Positions 1 to 13,669 of a stretch of 64,000 bases of DNA are shown here, piece after piece. Position 1 is the first letter of the stretch. Each line of letters begins with the position of its first letter. A program made the translations under genes and the position numbers. The notes beneath the pieces were generated by a model. That model saw only the letters and a list, made by a program, of their open reading frames with translations, ran no database searches and was not told the DNA's origin. Origin of the DNA: Chiridota heheva (taxonomy: Eukaryota; Echinodermata; Holothuroidea; Apodida; Chiridotidae); contig JAIGNY010003283.1 in assembly GCA_020152595.1 (NCBI GenBank), positions 308,001 to 372,000 of the forward strand, read 5' to 3'.

Positions 1-255
1 GAAATTACCATAAAATCTTATACTTTGTTAAAACCTTTCGAGAGCTCTAATTAAAAAATACATGGAATATCTCTTAACGAAATACAATCTTAAATTTGGA
101 TACAAAAATCTCGCTTGAGCCAGAATCTCAAGAGCAAAACTGTAAAAACCTAGGAGGAGATGCATTTTTAAACAAAACTTAGTACAGGCACATATGAGAG
201 GTCACGACGATTTGATAATCTCCACTCATACACTCTGTGTATGGGTGGAGCTAAA

Positions 256-482
256 AAATGAAATAAACTTTCTTCAATATACATAAAGACTTTGAGAAAT
301 CTGAGGCTGTGACATCACATCTAGTCTGATTTCAGTCGTTTCTACAGAAATGATACCAAAACTTAAATATCTCCTTAATGGAATAAGATTTGTTAATGCT
401 TTTTTCACCATTTTGTTTCTTTTAAAGCCCTCTTATAAGTCCATATAAGATAAACATGCTTGACCACTGAACTAATTCTTTA
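256..482. mobile_element. Foldback MITE family A, single arm
   Basis: This is one arm of a foldback element that recurs at 24.9, 33.4, 49.0 and 52.7 kb. It carries the family landmarks in order: ACATAAAGACTTTGAG, GTGACATCAC, CTAGTCTGATTTCAGTC, ATCTCCTTAA, CACCATTTTGTTTCTTTT, and the terminal TTGACCACTGAACTAATTCTTTA. The opposite arm is missing or unrecognisable, so this is a truncated copy. No coding capacity is seen. Confidence 0.8.
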
Positions 483-1762
483 AGGGAGAGAACAAAAATG
501 GAAATAGTTTGCTTAAACCTAACTTCGATGAAGTACAAACTTAAACAAAAGAAGAGTATCACTTATTATACAGAATTAAATTTGAATTTACTGAAGCATG
601 AAAGATTCAATGTTGTAATTTGAAATCATACTGGTTTACGATTGCTTACACTGTATGTTCTCTAGAGGGCAGCATTGAATTATAGTTATTCCTCCCACCC
701 TACAGCAAATTTGGCCTACACTTTAAAAGCCAAACACAAGTGGCATTGACCTGTAAAACAGTGCTTGTCCCCTTTGTGGTACAAGTTATACGGGGATGGG
801 AAGTCTTGCAACTTAAGACAGGAGCAAAGTGTACAGGGCTGAGATAATCTTCCATATGCCACAACAACTCAACGCAACGACGACGAGTGAACGCACAATT
901 ACAATTACAACTGAAAAGAATCAAATTTAATTTAAATAATCCTAATAGTAGTAGGGGTTAGGAAGAGAAGCCTTGGAAAGTCTTGAAATACAAATGCAAT
1001 TCTTTATATTAAACCTCCTGGCAATTCAAATCTCTCATCTCATTTACGCTGTGTAAAGCACTAATTTCTAAACGCACTCATCCCCAAATTTCAAACCTAA
1101 CCCAAACCTTGACATATTGATGAAAATCACTTGCCTTTCTATATCTTTGAAAGCTCTAATCGGTTGATCAAAGAAAACAAGAGCATCCATCTCATTCTTT
1201 TGTTACTACAAATGCAAGACTTAGGAAACACAAGGGATGTTTCATTTGCTCATTTAAGTGTTGTCTGTATAGACAAGTCATCAGAAAAACCCATCCATCC
1301 ATCAACACTTCATGGTCAAATGTGCATAAATTATAAACAATTTCATAAACAAAAAGTTAGTCATTCGCTGAAATTTGAACTTCTGAAAGGCATATCACAT
1401 AATGGCATTTGCAATGTTTAATTCATAACTATTTATAACAACAAGAATAGCGATTCTGCACCCAGGGGAATATTAATTTCACCCCACTGACCAAGGAGGC
1501 AGTATCCTTGTAATTCATAGTCCCTTAGGTAAACACAGATTCATTATAAACATTTCATACGCTTCTTGAGATGACAGGAACACAAGGTATTTGCACTTTA
1601 CATGAAATGATCTCATCTTTGTACCAGTGAGAAAAGAAAAAAAAAAAAAATCTTTTTAAGAACACAAAATGTCTTCAATAAAATTTTCTGCAAGTGTACA
1701 GCAACAACAATAACAAAATTGTAGGTGCTTAGCCTTTTTTCTGTTTCTTTATTGGACACCTT

Positions 1763-1850
1763 TTCTCCCCTTTTCTTTCCAGTTTTTTATTTCCTTTACT
1801 GTTCTCCCCTTTTCTTTCCAGTTTTTTATTTCCTTTACTGTTCTCCCCTT
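1763..1850. repeat. 39-bp tandem duplication, pyrimidine-rich
   Basis: Two nearly identical 39-bp units (TTCTCCCCTTTTCTTTCC followed by AGTTTTTTATTTCCTTTACT) stand head to tail, and a third unit begins at 1841. The strand is strongly pyrimidine-biased. Frames run open through it on both strands because the period is a multiple of three. No function is claimed. Confidence 0.85.
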
Positions 1851-4800
1851 TTCCCCTCTTTTTCCTTCCTTTTTTCCCCTCAATTTTTTTCTGGAGACCT
1901 GAAAACATTTTTAGGACCATTGGTGCCATGCTATTTTCTAGTATATCTATCTTTGCTCTGGTCATATTTGTTGTAACTGCAAAATTTATATGACTTGATA
2001 CTCTTAAAAAGGGATTTGATGATCACTGAAAGTTGCGCTATTCCTATAACACCATATCCCAAATGAATGATAAAATTAACTCACATGATCGTTATGTAAA
2101 AATTCATAATGCAAACAAGACAGGACTTGAAAATGGAACAATTATCATTGATTTATACTGAAACTTATATCTTTTGTATTTATACAATTTCTGGGTCAAA
2201 ACTCACGTCTGGAAATAAATATACAGAAATAAAATGAGCTCAAATTTAAAACATTTCACTGTAGTCACCAACCTTCTATAACAAGAAATGTAAATGATCC
2301 ATAATTACTAGCATACAATGCCATTTACACCATTATGATCGGATCAATAAGAAATCACAAAGGTCGGACAAAACCTAAGTTTTCCTCCCATTAGATTTTT
2401 TACCTCTTAAGTAGTTTAATAACAGAATAAAGTATGCCACTTTTTCAGTCTCATTTTCCAATTGACGTAACCTACATACAGTGCACTCACTAATAATTTC
2501 AAAGCCAAACAATAGCGGATGGAAATAGCATACTTTTTGATGATGGTTAAGAATGGGAAGCAACTCTCCATTAACGACACCCAATACTATGTGGGAGGCA
2601 GTGCTTTGTGTTTATGCAAATGACTTGAAGTGAACTTTACGAAAAGTGCAACACACAAAACGGTTATAATGTCAGCATTACAATTCCGGTCTATTCAAAG
2701 GTCAAAATGAATTTATATCAGCTTTAAAAAATGTGGCTTATATTATGCTAAAGAGGTTTTATTCAGTAACGCAGGAAAGAGCAATTTCTCTCTGGTTCGG
2801 CTAACAGAACCTTACACTTTCCACTTCTGTTCGGAGATAAGTCCTGCAGGAGTAAAGGGACAGAGGCTAGAGGTGCGTAGGGAAGTTTAGCTCCAACTGC
2901 TTCCTTAGTGATAGTCAAAATGTAAGCTTTAATTACCCACTGAGTTGTGTTGCTTGATTTTGTCAACTTTTCATTTGGAAATAAATCTATGATGATTACT
3001 ATTATCACTATTTAGCACCATACTCCCTTAATTTTGAAATCATTCCTAAGGCCCTGCGAAGAGAAAATAAAATGAAAACTAATACAGAACTACATTTCCA
3101 AATAATCTACAATCGTTTTATGCAAATGGCATCCTGATATCTTATTGATTTTCTTATTCTTCATGATCAAATACTCATGTCTTTGAGGGTCGTGGACTCC
3201 TTCAAAGTTTGTGAAATAGACTGTGAAATTGTTTATAACTACCTGATTGAATCCAGTTCATCTCGGCACCTCGATATACTCCAAAGGCAATATCGTTTAA
3301 AGTGTCAATTGTGGAGGAAGAAAATTGAATAAAAGGTTTTTCACAATGGATGTGATGAAGACCAGTAAAATCGAGGGGTAAAGATTAGGGGCAAATAACA
3401 TTAATTATCAAAAACTTGATTCCCGATCAGTCTTGTTTAGTGTAAAACCTGTTCATAGTGAGTTTTTAACAAGTATATATATAAACCACAAATTTTAACA
3501 AGTCTGGTATATCTAAAGTTTAAAATTCATGTAGTGTGGAAGAGCACTAGACTGAAATGCGAGGGTGTATTACTGGTGAGTCTTAAGAATATTCGAATAC
3601 ACTGTTGTTGCATGTTATGATACTGAAAACCTTTGATATAATAGTTCAAATCACCATAATCAGTTCTAATAAATACTTAGTTAAATTTTCAATGACACAA
3701 GTATTACTAAACATATTCTGATATTTCAAAATTCACATCAATTAGTACCAAAAAAAACTCCCCACTTTTCATCCCAGAGCTCCTTTGATCCTTTGTTCTA
3801 AGTTCTTGTTAATAGATGGTTGAACTGTCAGAGAATATGAATTATGGAGATAATCAGAGAATCCACTTGAATCAATAATTAGATATACCGTCCTTATACT
3901 GATTAACCACTGTTTTCCCCAAGCATCATTTAGAAGTTGAAGGTCACTATTTCTGTGATAATAGTTCATGACGAACTTTTTACCTTGCTATCTAAAAATT
4001 GATTGGCATCCTTCTATTTAGAGGCGGAATTTTACAAAATGTGCATTTTAGATTCACACCTTCAGGCAAAAATGGTGTTCATAAATAAGGAAACTTTGAA
4101 TGCTTCAATGCTTACGTAAATATTTTATGATGTGTGATGGACTGTAGAGTTATTTGATTTTTTTTCCATTTATTTATTTCAATTCTTTTTTTCTTTTTTT
4201 AATAGCTATTAAAAATTTCCACACATTTGTCTAAATTGCAAAGTATATTTAAATATATAAATTCAGGTCAAATTATGGTCACAATTTAATAGTCTTGCCA
4301 AACAGGCATCTAGGTGAGAATATTGCATCAATAAACCTTGATATGCTAATGAGCTGTGTGGCAATCATAACCACATCAATACAATTCAGCAATACAAAAG
4401 TACATCTGGCCTTTTGTGAACTAAATTTGAAAGATATGCCATTTATAAATAGAAATACGGCAAGAAAATTCCACTCTTAAAAACTTAAAAAGAAAAAAGT
4501 TCACTTACAAGAATAAGAAGAAAAAGTGTATCTAAAGATTTGTTTTGGGTTAAAATCCCCTGACGAACCTCCAGAGTGATACTAAGGGCAGGGAACTCCC
4601 TGCTAAGGGAGATGGCAAGTCCTGCTTTATTTTTTATAAAACCACTGTTTTGTGAAAGAAAAGTCCCAGTCACACCAAATATGTCTTTCAAAGCTACCAT
4701 CCTCATGGCGCCAAAATATGTTTATCCAGGGATTTGATATCCCAATAACAAATCTCTGGTTTAAAATACAAATGCTGACCCAGAGGGTGGTGAGACTAGA

Positions 4801-5001
4801 TCCCCCACTACTATGCACACTTTCCATTAAACAATTTTCCAATTTTGGTCTCTTGGGTTAGTCCTCACTTTTGAATGTATATTCTAAGCAAGACACCCCC
4901 TCCTCCTCCTTTCCAATTTGATTCTTCTTGAAACTATATATATTTTTGGATGTGTATGGTTTGGATTGAAAAATTGTTTGTACTGTTTTTATTTCAATCA
5001 T

Positions 5002-5087
5002 GGGAAAAGTTATTCATTTGCAATAATTTAGCTCTGTCCCAAAATTGGGAGAAGTTATTCATTTGTAATAATTTAGCTCTGTCCAAA
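5002..5087. repeat. 46-bp tandem duplication
   Basis: GGGAAAAGTTATTCATTTG and the following bases through AGCTCTGTCC are repeated once at a 46-bp spacing with few mismatches, which indicates a recent local duplication. Confidence 0.85.
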
Positions 5088-7225
5088 AATATCAACAACA
5101 AAATGAGTAGTGGTGTGTTGATACTATGTGCAGCTGCAGTACAATGTTATGAATTTGGGTAGTGTGGTATTAATTTCACCTCTTCTTAATTCATTATGTT
5201 TATGCTTCATTTCTGCCCTATAGAATGTGGGATTAATCTGAAGCAATTTTGTCTACCTTAAAAAAAAACCTCAGACAAAATGAAACGGCAGAAAGCGATA
5301 AAAAGAAAACCTTGAACACATTTAAGACAATTGTCGGATCAAACTCCTGGCTACACCCACCCCTGGGAAAACGCTGAACAAAAATCTGCCCAGATTTCTC
5401 TTTGGGTGGATAAACCTCCAAATTGCTGATGGGGATCAGAGGGGAAGTTTCAATTATTTCTTACCAAGTAAGGTCGACGATATGTGTAAAGTGGCTATCA
5501 TCACATCCTAGTTTTTATAAGTACGATAGATTCTCTTACTGATGAGCACAAAAAAGGTAAAGTCTTACCATGGAGCTATAAGCATGGTCTTACCAAAAAC
5601 TGGAAATGCAGCTGCGTATAAAATTAGGGACATTTCCTTCAGGTACGTATGTGGCTGTAAGAGATTTTTAGTTGGCAAAAAAGGGGCAAAAAGTGTTTGG
5701 GGCAAACAATGAACATCCTTTCATTATACATCAAGTACATTTGTATTCTTTATTACAAAAAATACAATGCTTTGCCAATCTTTGAGGGTTAAGGCAATTG
5801 CCACCCTTGCCCCCATGGGAGCCACCCATGATTCCCCCTCTTAGTCAAATCTGCACTATACACACAATCGCAGGATACTTGCATGGCAAATTAAAATGTT
5901 ACTCAAGTAAAATCATGAAGCTATTAAACTTGATAGCTCCATGGTTCAATAAAAGGATTGAGATATCAAAGTGGTACTCACCTAAAGCATCAGAACATGG
6001 AACATGAAAAGAAAAAGAAAGAAATACAGTCAGAAAAGGCTGAATTCATTTAAATTGGGGAAAGAAAAAAGAAAAAACAAACAAACATGAAGCATGAATT
6101 GTAAACAAACCTGCAAAAGATGTTTATCAGTTAATAAATATCATATCACAAATTTTAGATCCATCACAAACATTTTCTATATCACAAGACTTTTAAAGTA
6201 AATCAAAAATACTTTTTACATTTTGGCTATGAATAACAATCCTGAAATGTTATTTTCTTTAATACCACATGGGAATACCATATTCAGAAAATCCCAAAGA
6301 GATGACAATGAAAGCACCTTTTCACAATATGACCAGGGAGCTGTTACTTTGATATGACATACAATTTCATATTGACCCTCCCTAATGGGGTTAATCGTAT
6401 GTCCTTAAGGCTTGTTGTCTTTGAAATTGATTCTATCCTTCATGACACCGCACTAACTGGCTTTACAAGTATATCTCTAGTCCTGGTAAGAGAGTTCCAG
6501 AATCAAATACTTTGTGAGTGGATTTTCTAATCACCCACTGTTGAAAGATTCAGACAGCACAATACTTTGTTTGATACTAATAATCAAGTTCCATGCTATA
6601 TTTCGCAGATATCTTTACACAGAATGTGGTACTACGGGCTACATCATGGACAAAATATAAAGGACGACCTAAAGGCACAAAAATAAAATTATTCATCTTG
6701 TAACAATTTCAGAAAATAAATAGAGAAGTGGAAGAAAATGTTAAGCATCATCAAAGTAGTTGTATGATCTGAATCCTTTGTGGGGGGAAGAAGGGTCCTA
6801 ACTGTGTATGTGCATTTCATGTACAAAATTAAAGCCATTATCACATAAGCTTTAGACAAAATTGTTTTTAGGAATTTTCACTGGTGGGGCCAATCAATAG
6901 CATCAATTGGTAGACAGTGAATCCCTAAAGCAGAAGAGCTCTGACCCACCGGGTTGGGAAGGGGGCTGTGGGAGGGACAAATCCTCCACTTTTTTAAATA
7001 AGAAAGTAATGACAAATAATTGGATAAAACCTAGCCTTTGAAAATAAATTTTCCCCTCAAAATCATATGAAAATTACTAAGGAACTCATTGGTTTAGCTC
7101 AATTTCTAAAAAGTGGTGGGCCAAAGTAAGGTAGTAAATGGCCCAACATTAAATCTGTGAAAAACAAAAAGCTCAGGTTTAAGAAGTTTTTTTTCTTTTA
7201 ATATTCTACTAATGCCACCTATGGG

Positions 7226-8150
7226 TGAACAAAAGCAGTAAGGGTAATACATATATGTGCACCAGAGCCGTAATTTCATTTTTCAGTAGAATTTTCAAAA
7301 TTCAGTACATTTTGGCAAACATTTGCATCTTGTCTCCCCCCCCCTCATCATTTTTGGAAAAGAGACCAACCATGTCCCCCCTCCCCTAACTCCCTACTTT
7401 CCAGATGAGAATTATGCCCCTGATGTGCACTGCATATTAAGGTCAATAGCACAATTATGCAAGATCCTAATGATCAGTGATTTATATCACAAATAGAATT
7501 AAACAACTTGTTATCTCACATTACCAGCCTTTTGGCACTACCTTTCTGTGATGAATGAGTGCCAAGATATTACTCAGTACTTATTACTCCATCAATCCTC
7601 AATATGTTAGCAGAATGTGTCATTAACAGAGACAACCCTATTAATGTCCTTTATGAGAAGTTTGATAATAATGAGTGAACAAAAAGTAGTATGGGTAATA
7701 CATTTGTTGCAAGTATGTGCACCAGAGCCATAATTCCACTTTTCAGTAGAATTTTAAAATTCAGTATATTTTGGCGAAATTGTGCCTTTTATCTCCCGCC
7801 CATTTTTTAGATAAGAGATCATGTCCCCCCCCCCCTACAACAAAAAGAGACCATTTCTCCCCCCACCCCTTCCCCCCCCCACCCCTTCCCCCTTCACTTT
7901 CCAGATGAGAATTACGCCCCTGATGTGCACTACATTTTAAGGTCAATAGCACAATTATGCTACATCCTAATAATCAGTGAATGATATCACAAATAGGATT
8001 CAACACAACTTGTCATCTCACATTACTAGCCTTTTGGCCAAACATTTCTTTCTGTGATAAATGAGTGCCCAGATATCACTCGGTACTTATAACTCAATCA
8101 ATCTTCAACATGTTAGCAGAATGTGTCAGTATTAGAGACAACCCTTTGAT
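7226..8150. repeat. Tandem segmental duplication, two units of about 450 bp
   Basis: Unit 1 (about 7226-7650) and unit 2 (about 7673-8150) share ordered landmarks: GTGAACAAAA, GGGTAATACAT, ATGTGCACCAGAGCC, TTTTCAGTAGAATTTT, a poly-C tract, CCAGATGAGAATTA, CCCCTGATGTGCACT, AAGGTCAATAGCACAATTATG, TAGCCTTTTGGC and GTTAGCAGAATGTGTCA. The poly-C block has expanded in unit 2. No open frame is conserved between units. Confidence 0.88.
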
Positions 8151-8285
8151 CAATGACATCTCACATTTAATCATCAATTGATTTTGTTCACCATCATTTA
8201 CAAAATGTGCACACTATTCAGTGCTTTGAAAGGCAAGCGAGTGAAGGTAGAACTCAAAGCAACATTAGCAAGATAATCTGAGTAG

Positions 8286-8336
8286 GGTACGGGCCGGGGC
8301 CGGGGTAAGGGCCGGGGCCAAGGTAAGGGCCAGGCA
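8286..8336. repeat. GC-rich short minisatellite
   Basis: Imperfect repeats of GGGCCGGGGCCAAGGTAA-like units form an isolated GC-rich island in AT-rich surroundings. No gene is associated. Confidence 0.7.
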
Positions 8337-8452
8337 AAAGGACCAATGATCCCTCTCATCAACTTGTAAGGCATTTCTGGAGAAAAAAGGGACAAGTCAG
8401 GCCTTAAAATTTTCTGACAAAGCATCATATTTCATCAATCTTGAAACATATT

Positions 8453-8804
8453 CATAGGTGTGCAGGACAGTTTCATTTGGGGGGGAGAACAATTTTTGCC
8501 AGAATGCTCTAATCTTGCCCTAATCTAGCACAGTTTATGATTAAACTTATAAAATCCACATTTCATGTTGCCACAATGCCAATTTATCTGCTATTAAACA
8601 ACAAACAACTGAACAAAGCTTTTAAAGATCATATTTACATCTTAATTTTTTCTTCCCTTTTATTCAGGAAAAATTTTTATTTTTTAAAACAGTTTTTCCC
8701 GAATTTTGATACCATTTCCCCCAAATTCTTGGGTGCCCAAAATTGTTTGGAAGGGCAGTTTGCCCCCTCCCCCCCCCCTCCCTTCCTCACCTTGTACGCC
8801 TATG
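8453..8804. mobile_element. Non-autonomous hAT-like element, 352 bp, 8-bp target duplication
   Basis: The left end reads CATAGGTGTGCAGGAC and the right end, reverse-complemented, reads CATAGGCGTACAAGGT, a short imperfect terminal inverted repeat. Both ends are flanked by the identical 8-mer AACATATT (8445-8452 and 8805-8812). The 8-bp duplication suggests the hAT superfamily. G-rich and C-rich tracts sit just inside the ends. No transposase is encoded. Confidence 0.8.
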
Positions 8805-10931
8805 AACATATTAACATATTCACAATTTTTTATGGTTTCTGCTTCTGGGAAAAATCTTTCCTAAAGAAATTGTATCTATTTATATGCAGAAAAGCATTTG
8901 TCAAGTAAATTAAACTCAAGTTTGCCACTTGACCAAGGTCACCCAGCACCTACATTTACCCACCATTTCCCTTATAAATCTGAGCCTTTTACATAAAATT
9001 TATCAGAAACAGATAGTAATCAAATAGCATTCTCTCAAATACATCAAACAAATAGGCACGTTAACACGCTCTACAACATACCCCCAGGGACACTAAAAAG
9101 GGGACGGAGAAATAGCCACAAAAATACTCAAAGGGAAAGGGTTACGGGTCATTTCCATTAATGACCTTTTAATTATCCCACTAAATCTAAATCATTCAAT
9201 TGCCCTCCCTCTTAAAAGTTTTGACTAAAAGACCGATCAAATTAACACATTGCTGGAGTTAATGAATTGATGGACCAGGTACTTCGGTTCCTCAAAATGG
9301 GTAAGTTAACAACCCTGAGGCAAACAGGGTTTAATTGCAGGACTGTCTTCAGTGTACATTCAGATCTGGCCAACTGACCTCTGAGGATCAACAAGAGAAA
9401 CTTGGTGATGGACACTGATGCCTATGGGCTTCTAAGCCTGACTGGAGGATCACATCAGGGAGTTCAATGATGATGAACAATATATTATGATATAAATAGA
9501 AGTTTTTGGGGTAATATAAAGAATCAAGTTCGGGCATAAGTATGACTTTCAATTAATGAATTCCACCACCCTCATCCATTTTGCCTAATATATTGAATAT
9601 GAGCAAACACTTTAAGGTGACTGAGTGCTTTATGTCATCATACTTAACTTTAAGAAGAGCAACACCCTGACCTAAACAAAGCAATGCTTCCAAATGACAG
9701 CTCACTTCTTTGCCAAATGACACTTCTTCCTGCTTCTAAGCCACAAGTTGATTTCTAAATTTTCAGCATCTTATAAAATCTATGAATGTTCGGAAAACCA
9801 AATCAATATTAAATGCTTGTCTGGTTCATCCCATGGACTAAATTAAAAGGGAACACGGCTGAAGACCACACCGATGGGACTCTAGATGTACTTTCACCAG
9901 GTCAGCAACCAGACAGGAGGAAGAGACTTTGAGTCATACCTCAAACACAGACCTCCGTCATACCCCTAGATATTTATATTGCAGTCAACGAACAAGAAGT
10001 TTACTACCACCTAGGAACATCAAAACTTACGCCTACCTCAAAATCAACAAAATTCTTCAAAAAATTGCATAAAATCACATTCTAGTTGGCATGACATGTC
10101 TGCTAGCTATTTATGATTGCACAAAAGAATAATTATGCCGCAAGGTGGTGGATAGAATGAATGAGGGAGGGAAGTCAAGCTTGTTTGGTTCCTTCACCCC
10201 TTTGGCCTAATAGATGATATTTTATAGGTAGGATGGTTGATATACAGACCACCACTAGCTTGATATGGCAAGGGAGACAGCTATATTTTGCCTATTACAT
10301 ATAAAGTAAATGTGATCTGGAATGAAGAAGATGGAGGGAGAGTGAGCATTAAAGTCATAAACCAATCATTTTAAAGACAACAATAGGAAATGTTTCTAGT
10401 TTCCATCACATGACATGTTTCCATCACATGACATGACACTAATGGAGTGGCAAAGTGATGAAATGGGGATTCATTGTTGTGGTTTTGCATCTCTTTTATC
10501 TATGAAATACTTCCTTTTTTTTTAATATCAAGGAATAGCATTCTCAAAATGTAAGATATTGTAGCAAATCTTTGAGGCATTGAAAGATTGTCAAGTTCTA
10601 CAGCCCATTCAATTTGCAATTTTTCTAGTTTTCAATTACATAACAAAAAATTTAAGCCAATAACAATACTAATAATTAAATGTTTCCATACTTGTTCTGT
10701 ATTCCAAATATTAATGCAAGGTGGAAATAAGTTCAAGTACTTTTCCACAGCAAGTATAAAAATAATGAACAAAAGAATTGTACTTTAAAGAAATACTCCC
10801 TCCCATGGTCACACATGTACATCGCATGGTGAACAATTACAGAAATGAATTGGTGAAAAAACAATGATGATCTTATTCCTTCAGAAAGTTGCTAAAAGCT
10901 GTGTGAAAATTGTTGTAAGTGGCTGCTAGCA
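8805..10931. other. Unassigned DNA, no supported gene
   Basis: No repeat family or gene is recognised. One plus-strand donor-like site (ATGG followed by GTAAGTT near 9300) follows a short open stretch beginning ATGGACCAGGTACTT, but no acceptor or partner exon could be found, so no exon is called. Confidence 0.4.
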
Positions 10932-10988
10932 GATCAATCAATTAATCAATCAATTAATCAATCAATCAATTTATTTATTTATCAATCA
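10932..10988. repeat. (ATCA)n-type microsatellite
   Basis: Interrupted ATCA repeats grading into ATTT repeats. A shorter ATCA run recurs near 15503, again followed closely by an AGAGCACC/AAAGCACC motif, so the two may be remnants of one repeat family. Confidence 0.7.
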
Positions 10989-11096
10989 GCATTCTTGTAA
11001 AGCACCAGTATTTATTTTTACTTTATTTATTAATTTGATGCTCAGGGTATATATATTGCATAAAAACAATATAAACAGTTTTATTTTTTATATTTT

Positions 11097-11509
<413 letters not shown>

Positions 11510-12239
11510 AACCAAAACAGTTAAATTTTATTAAGAGTTCAGGTACAAAATATCTCCAATCAATACACTACCATACCACATCAAAAAAATCAAAAAAACT
11601 GTGGACTTTTTTTGTTGTTGTCATTTTTACCAATAAAAACTTTAGGTAACATGAACTAGGGGCAAAACATGTTCATATATCATACCCGCCTCAACTAATG
11701 TTTCTATAAGAGGTACATACAATTTTCAAAAATACATAAAAATTGTCATAAAAATGTTAAGGAGAGTGGATATCTTCTAAACAGAACATGACATCTAAGT
11801 AAGTTTTGCCATTGTGTTTCTTCAATGGTCTTCTTATCATATGGAATGTCTATGCTTGACCACAAGATTTCTGGAAACAAATCTCAAAAGATCATACATT
11901 GTATAAGCCATTTTATTCCCAAGATGTTAGCAAGTTTGTTGTAACACTTTCTGCCAAATGATAACAATTTGGTCTTTGGTTTACAAAAAAAATACACCTC
12001 ACAAGAGGGAGAGCACAGTGAAAATTGTATCAAATGTGTGAAGGAGGGCAGCATTTAAAAAAGAAACATTTAAAGAAATACATCTTCTTTTGAGTGATAA
12101 GAATCATTATAGCCCCATCAATTGTACAGCAAACAGACCCCAGGCCAGAACACTGGAATAAATTTTCCTATCAGGAAATATCAAACTATGAAGTTGTTAT
12201 ATATTTTCAGGAAAATGTCTGGTGTAAAAATTCTACTGT

Positions 12240-12560
12240 AGAAGCATGTCACATCCTCACATTATTAACAATTGTTAGAAAATATAAATTTTTACTAATG
12301 GAAAATGTTATCAAATTTTTTCAGGTGATAAATCATATTTACCTTACTTTCTGTTTTGACCTGAGATATGTTACTTTAGCAAAAGTAGAATATCCCTGTA
12401 CTGAGCTATCAAAAGGGTGTAAGTCACAAAATCTCGGACATTATTTTGATCAAAAAATACAAGGACCATTGAGGAATGTGAGGATATGTCACAACTAGTC
12501 TGATTTCAGTCATTTCTACAGAGACCAGCTAGATGTTTACTTAATGGAATAACTTAAACT
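12240..12560. mobile_element. Decayed foldback MITE family A fragment
   Basis: Contains the family-internal motif TTAACAATTGTTA (also at 33.69 and 49.33 kb) and, downstream, ATGTCACAACTAGTCTGATT and TTTCAGTCATTTCTACAGA. The outer arm sequence is lost, so ends are approximate. Confidence 0.6.
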
Positions 12561-12775
12561 TTCTTCGCATTCTGTTCCTTTACTTATGTCAATATGACCA
12601 CCAAAATAATGAAATATTCTTGATTTATTAAGTTTGTAAGATGGAGAAATAGAAGGATTTTCACACACTCCGTGCTGGGGTATGAAGTTTATGTAGGTAA
12701 AATGGTCATATGCCCCTTATTTCTTAGAAGCATTCCAAACCAGGGAAGTGTCTAAGATTATTTTTTTTTAAGAAG

Positions 12776-12802
12776 GTGGGGGTGGGGGGCGGGGGGGGGG
12801 AG
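12776..12802 (+). other. G-quadruplex-prone G run
   Basis: Consecutive runs of five or more G separated by single bases (GGGGGTGGGGGGCGGGG) could form a quadruplex. Similar G runs occur at 17565-17590 and 42880-42903. Confidence 0.55.
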
Positions 12803-13629
12803 CTTCATCCCAAATGTGTCTGTCTAAAAACTTTAATCTCTTTTTCTCTATATGGAACCTACCATGACTACTTCTCACTTCATTAGGGGAAGGAGGGGGG
12901 AGGTGGCTATGCCACCCAATACCCCACCCATCAGAATTACCACTGCAAACAATCCCTGTAACTGAAATTTTGTCTATCTAGCTTAGATTTGCCATCCAGG
13001 TGACCAATCAAACTAAAGGCTCCTTACGGGAATGTTTTATTTTCTCAGTGAGTTTACACTTTTTAAGGTATGTTTAAGACTTGAGAAAATGACTTCTCCC
13101 ATCAAAGGTTTAATTGTTTCTCTTGAGTCAATAACCAAACACAATCAAATTTGTTTTTAAGATAAATCTGATTTTGATTTCCTTAAGTATTGCAAGTACC
13201 ATAGTTCTTATAATAACTTAAAGACTAACATTGTATATATTGCATATCACAAAAAAATCTGAGTCAAATTTCTGTAAGAAGTGTTTCTGGACACACATGC
13301 AGAGGGCAAACTTAAACTGCTAGGCCTCATGTATAAATGTTTCATGATATGGGGTAAAAATTTAATACCTTTTGGAAAGTGCAAAATTCCTTTTATAAAA
13401 GATCAACACTGCATCATGCTAACTTTTGAGTAACTTGATAATAGAGTCTCTAACACAAATAAGCAGCCGATTATTCCTTCTCACAAAAAAGTTACAAATC
13501 TACTAAATGCAGCTTGTAATTCCTGTTTTGCTCAAATCCATTTGGCCCAGGTGTGAAAATAGATCAGACAGAAGACAGTAAATTCTCTTGTTATCTCAAA
13601 ACCACCAATGTTTGAGGGCAAACACTTAC

Positions 13630-13665
13630 TTTTCTTTGAGGTTCTGTACATACCGCCACTGACAC
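13630..13665 (-). CDS. Candidate 36-bp internal exon of the minus-strand gene
   Basis: On the minus strand this stretch is preceded by TTTTGTTTAG (pyrimidine tract plus acceptor) and followed by a perfect GTAAGT donor. The exon reads GTGTCAGTGGCGGTATG and on to CCTCAAAGAAAA. Joined to the candidate first exon ending at 16805, the phase fits (G plus GT gives Gly) and adds VSGGMYRTSKK, ending one base into the next codon. The length of 36 bp keeps phase 1 at both ends. Evidence is limited to splice signals and frame continuity. No protein family is recognised and the next exon was not identified with confidence, so a chance match is possible. Confidence 0.3.
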
Positions 13666-13669
13666 CTAA

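Larger units (their letters stand above)
483..7225. other. Unassigned AT-rich DNA, no supported gene
   Basis: AT-rich sequence with only short open frames of the length expected by chance. It holds two small tandem duplications (listed separately) and, near 3540-3590, a fragment resembling one end of the MITE at 27.5 kb (GAGCACTAGACTGAAA). Two overlapping minus-strand open stretches at 3.1-3.4 kb look mildly protein-like and are discussed as a finding. The stretch may be intronic if the minus-strand gene starting near 16.9 kb is real. Confidence 0.5.
11510..13629. other. Unassigned DNA with a decayed foldback fragment
   Basis: No gene is recognised. It includes a degenerate family A foldback remnant (12240-12560) and a G-rich run (12776-12802), both listed separately. 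If the candidate minus-strand gene is real, this is intronic. Confidence 0.4.

Noticed and set aside
870-905. Third SINE copy suggested by ACGACGACGAGTGAACGC and ACAATTACAA
   Set aside because: Similarity to the SINE 3' end covers only about 35 bases and the adjacent GACGGGGTCGTCGCC is absent.
1131-1421. 96-codon plus-strand open frame as a gene
   Set aside because: No recognised domain, no splice context, and length within chance expectation for this much AT-rich DNA.
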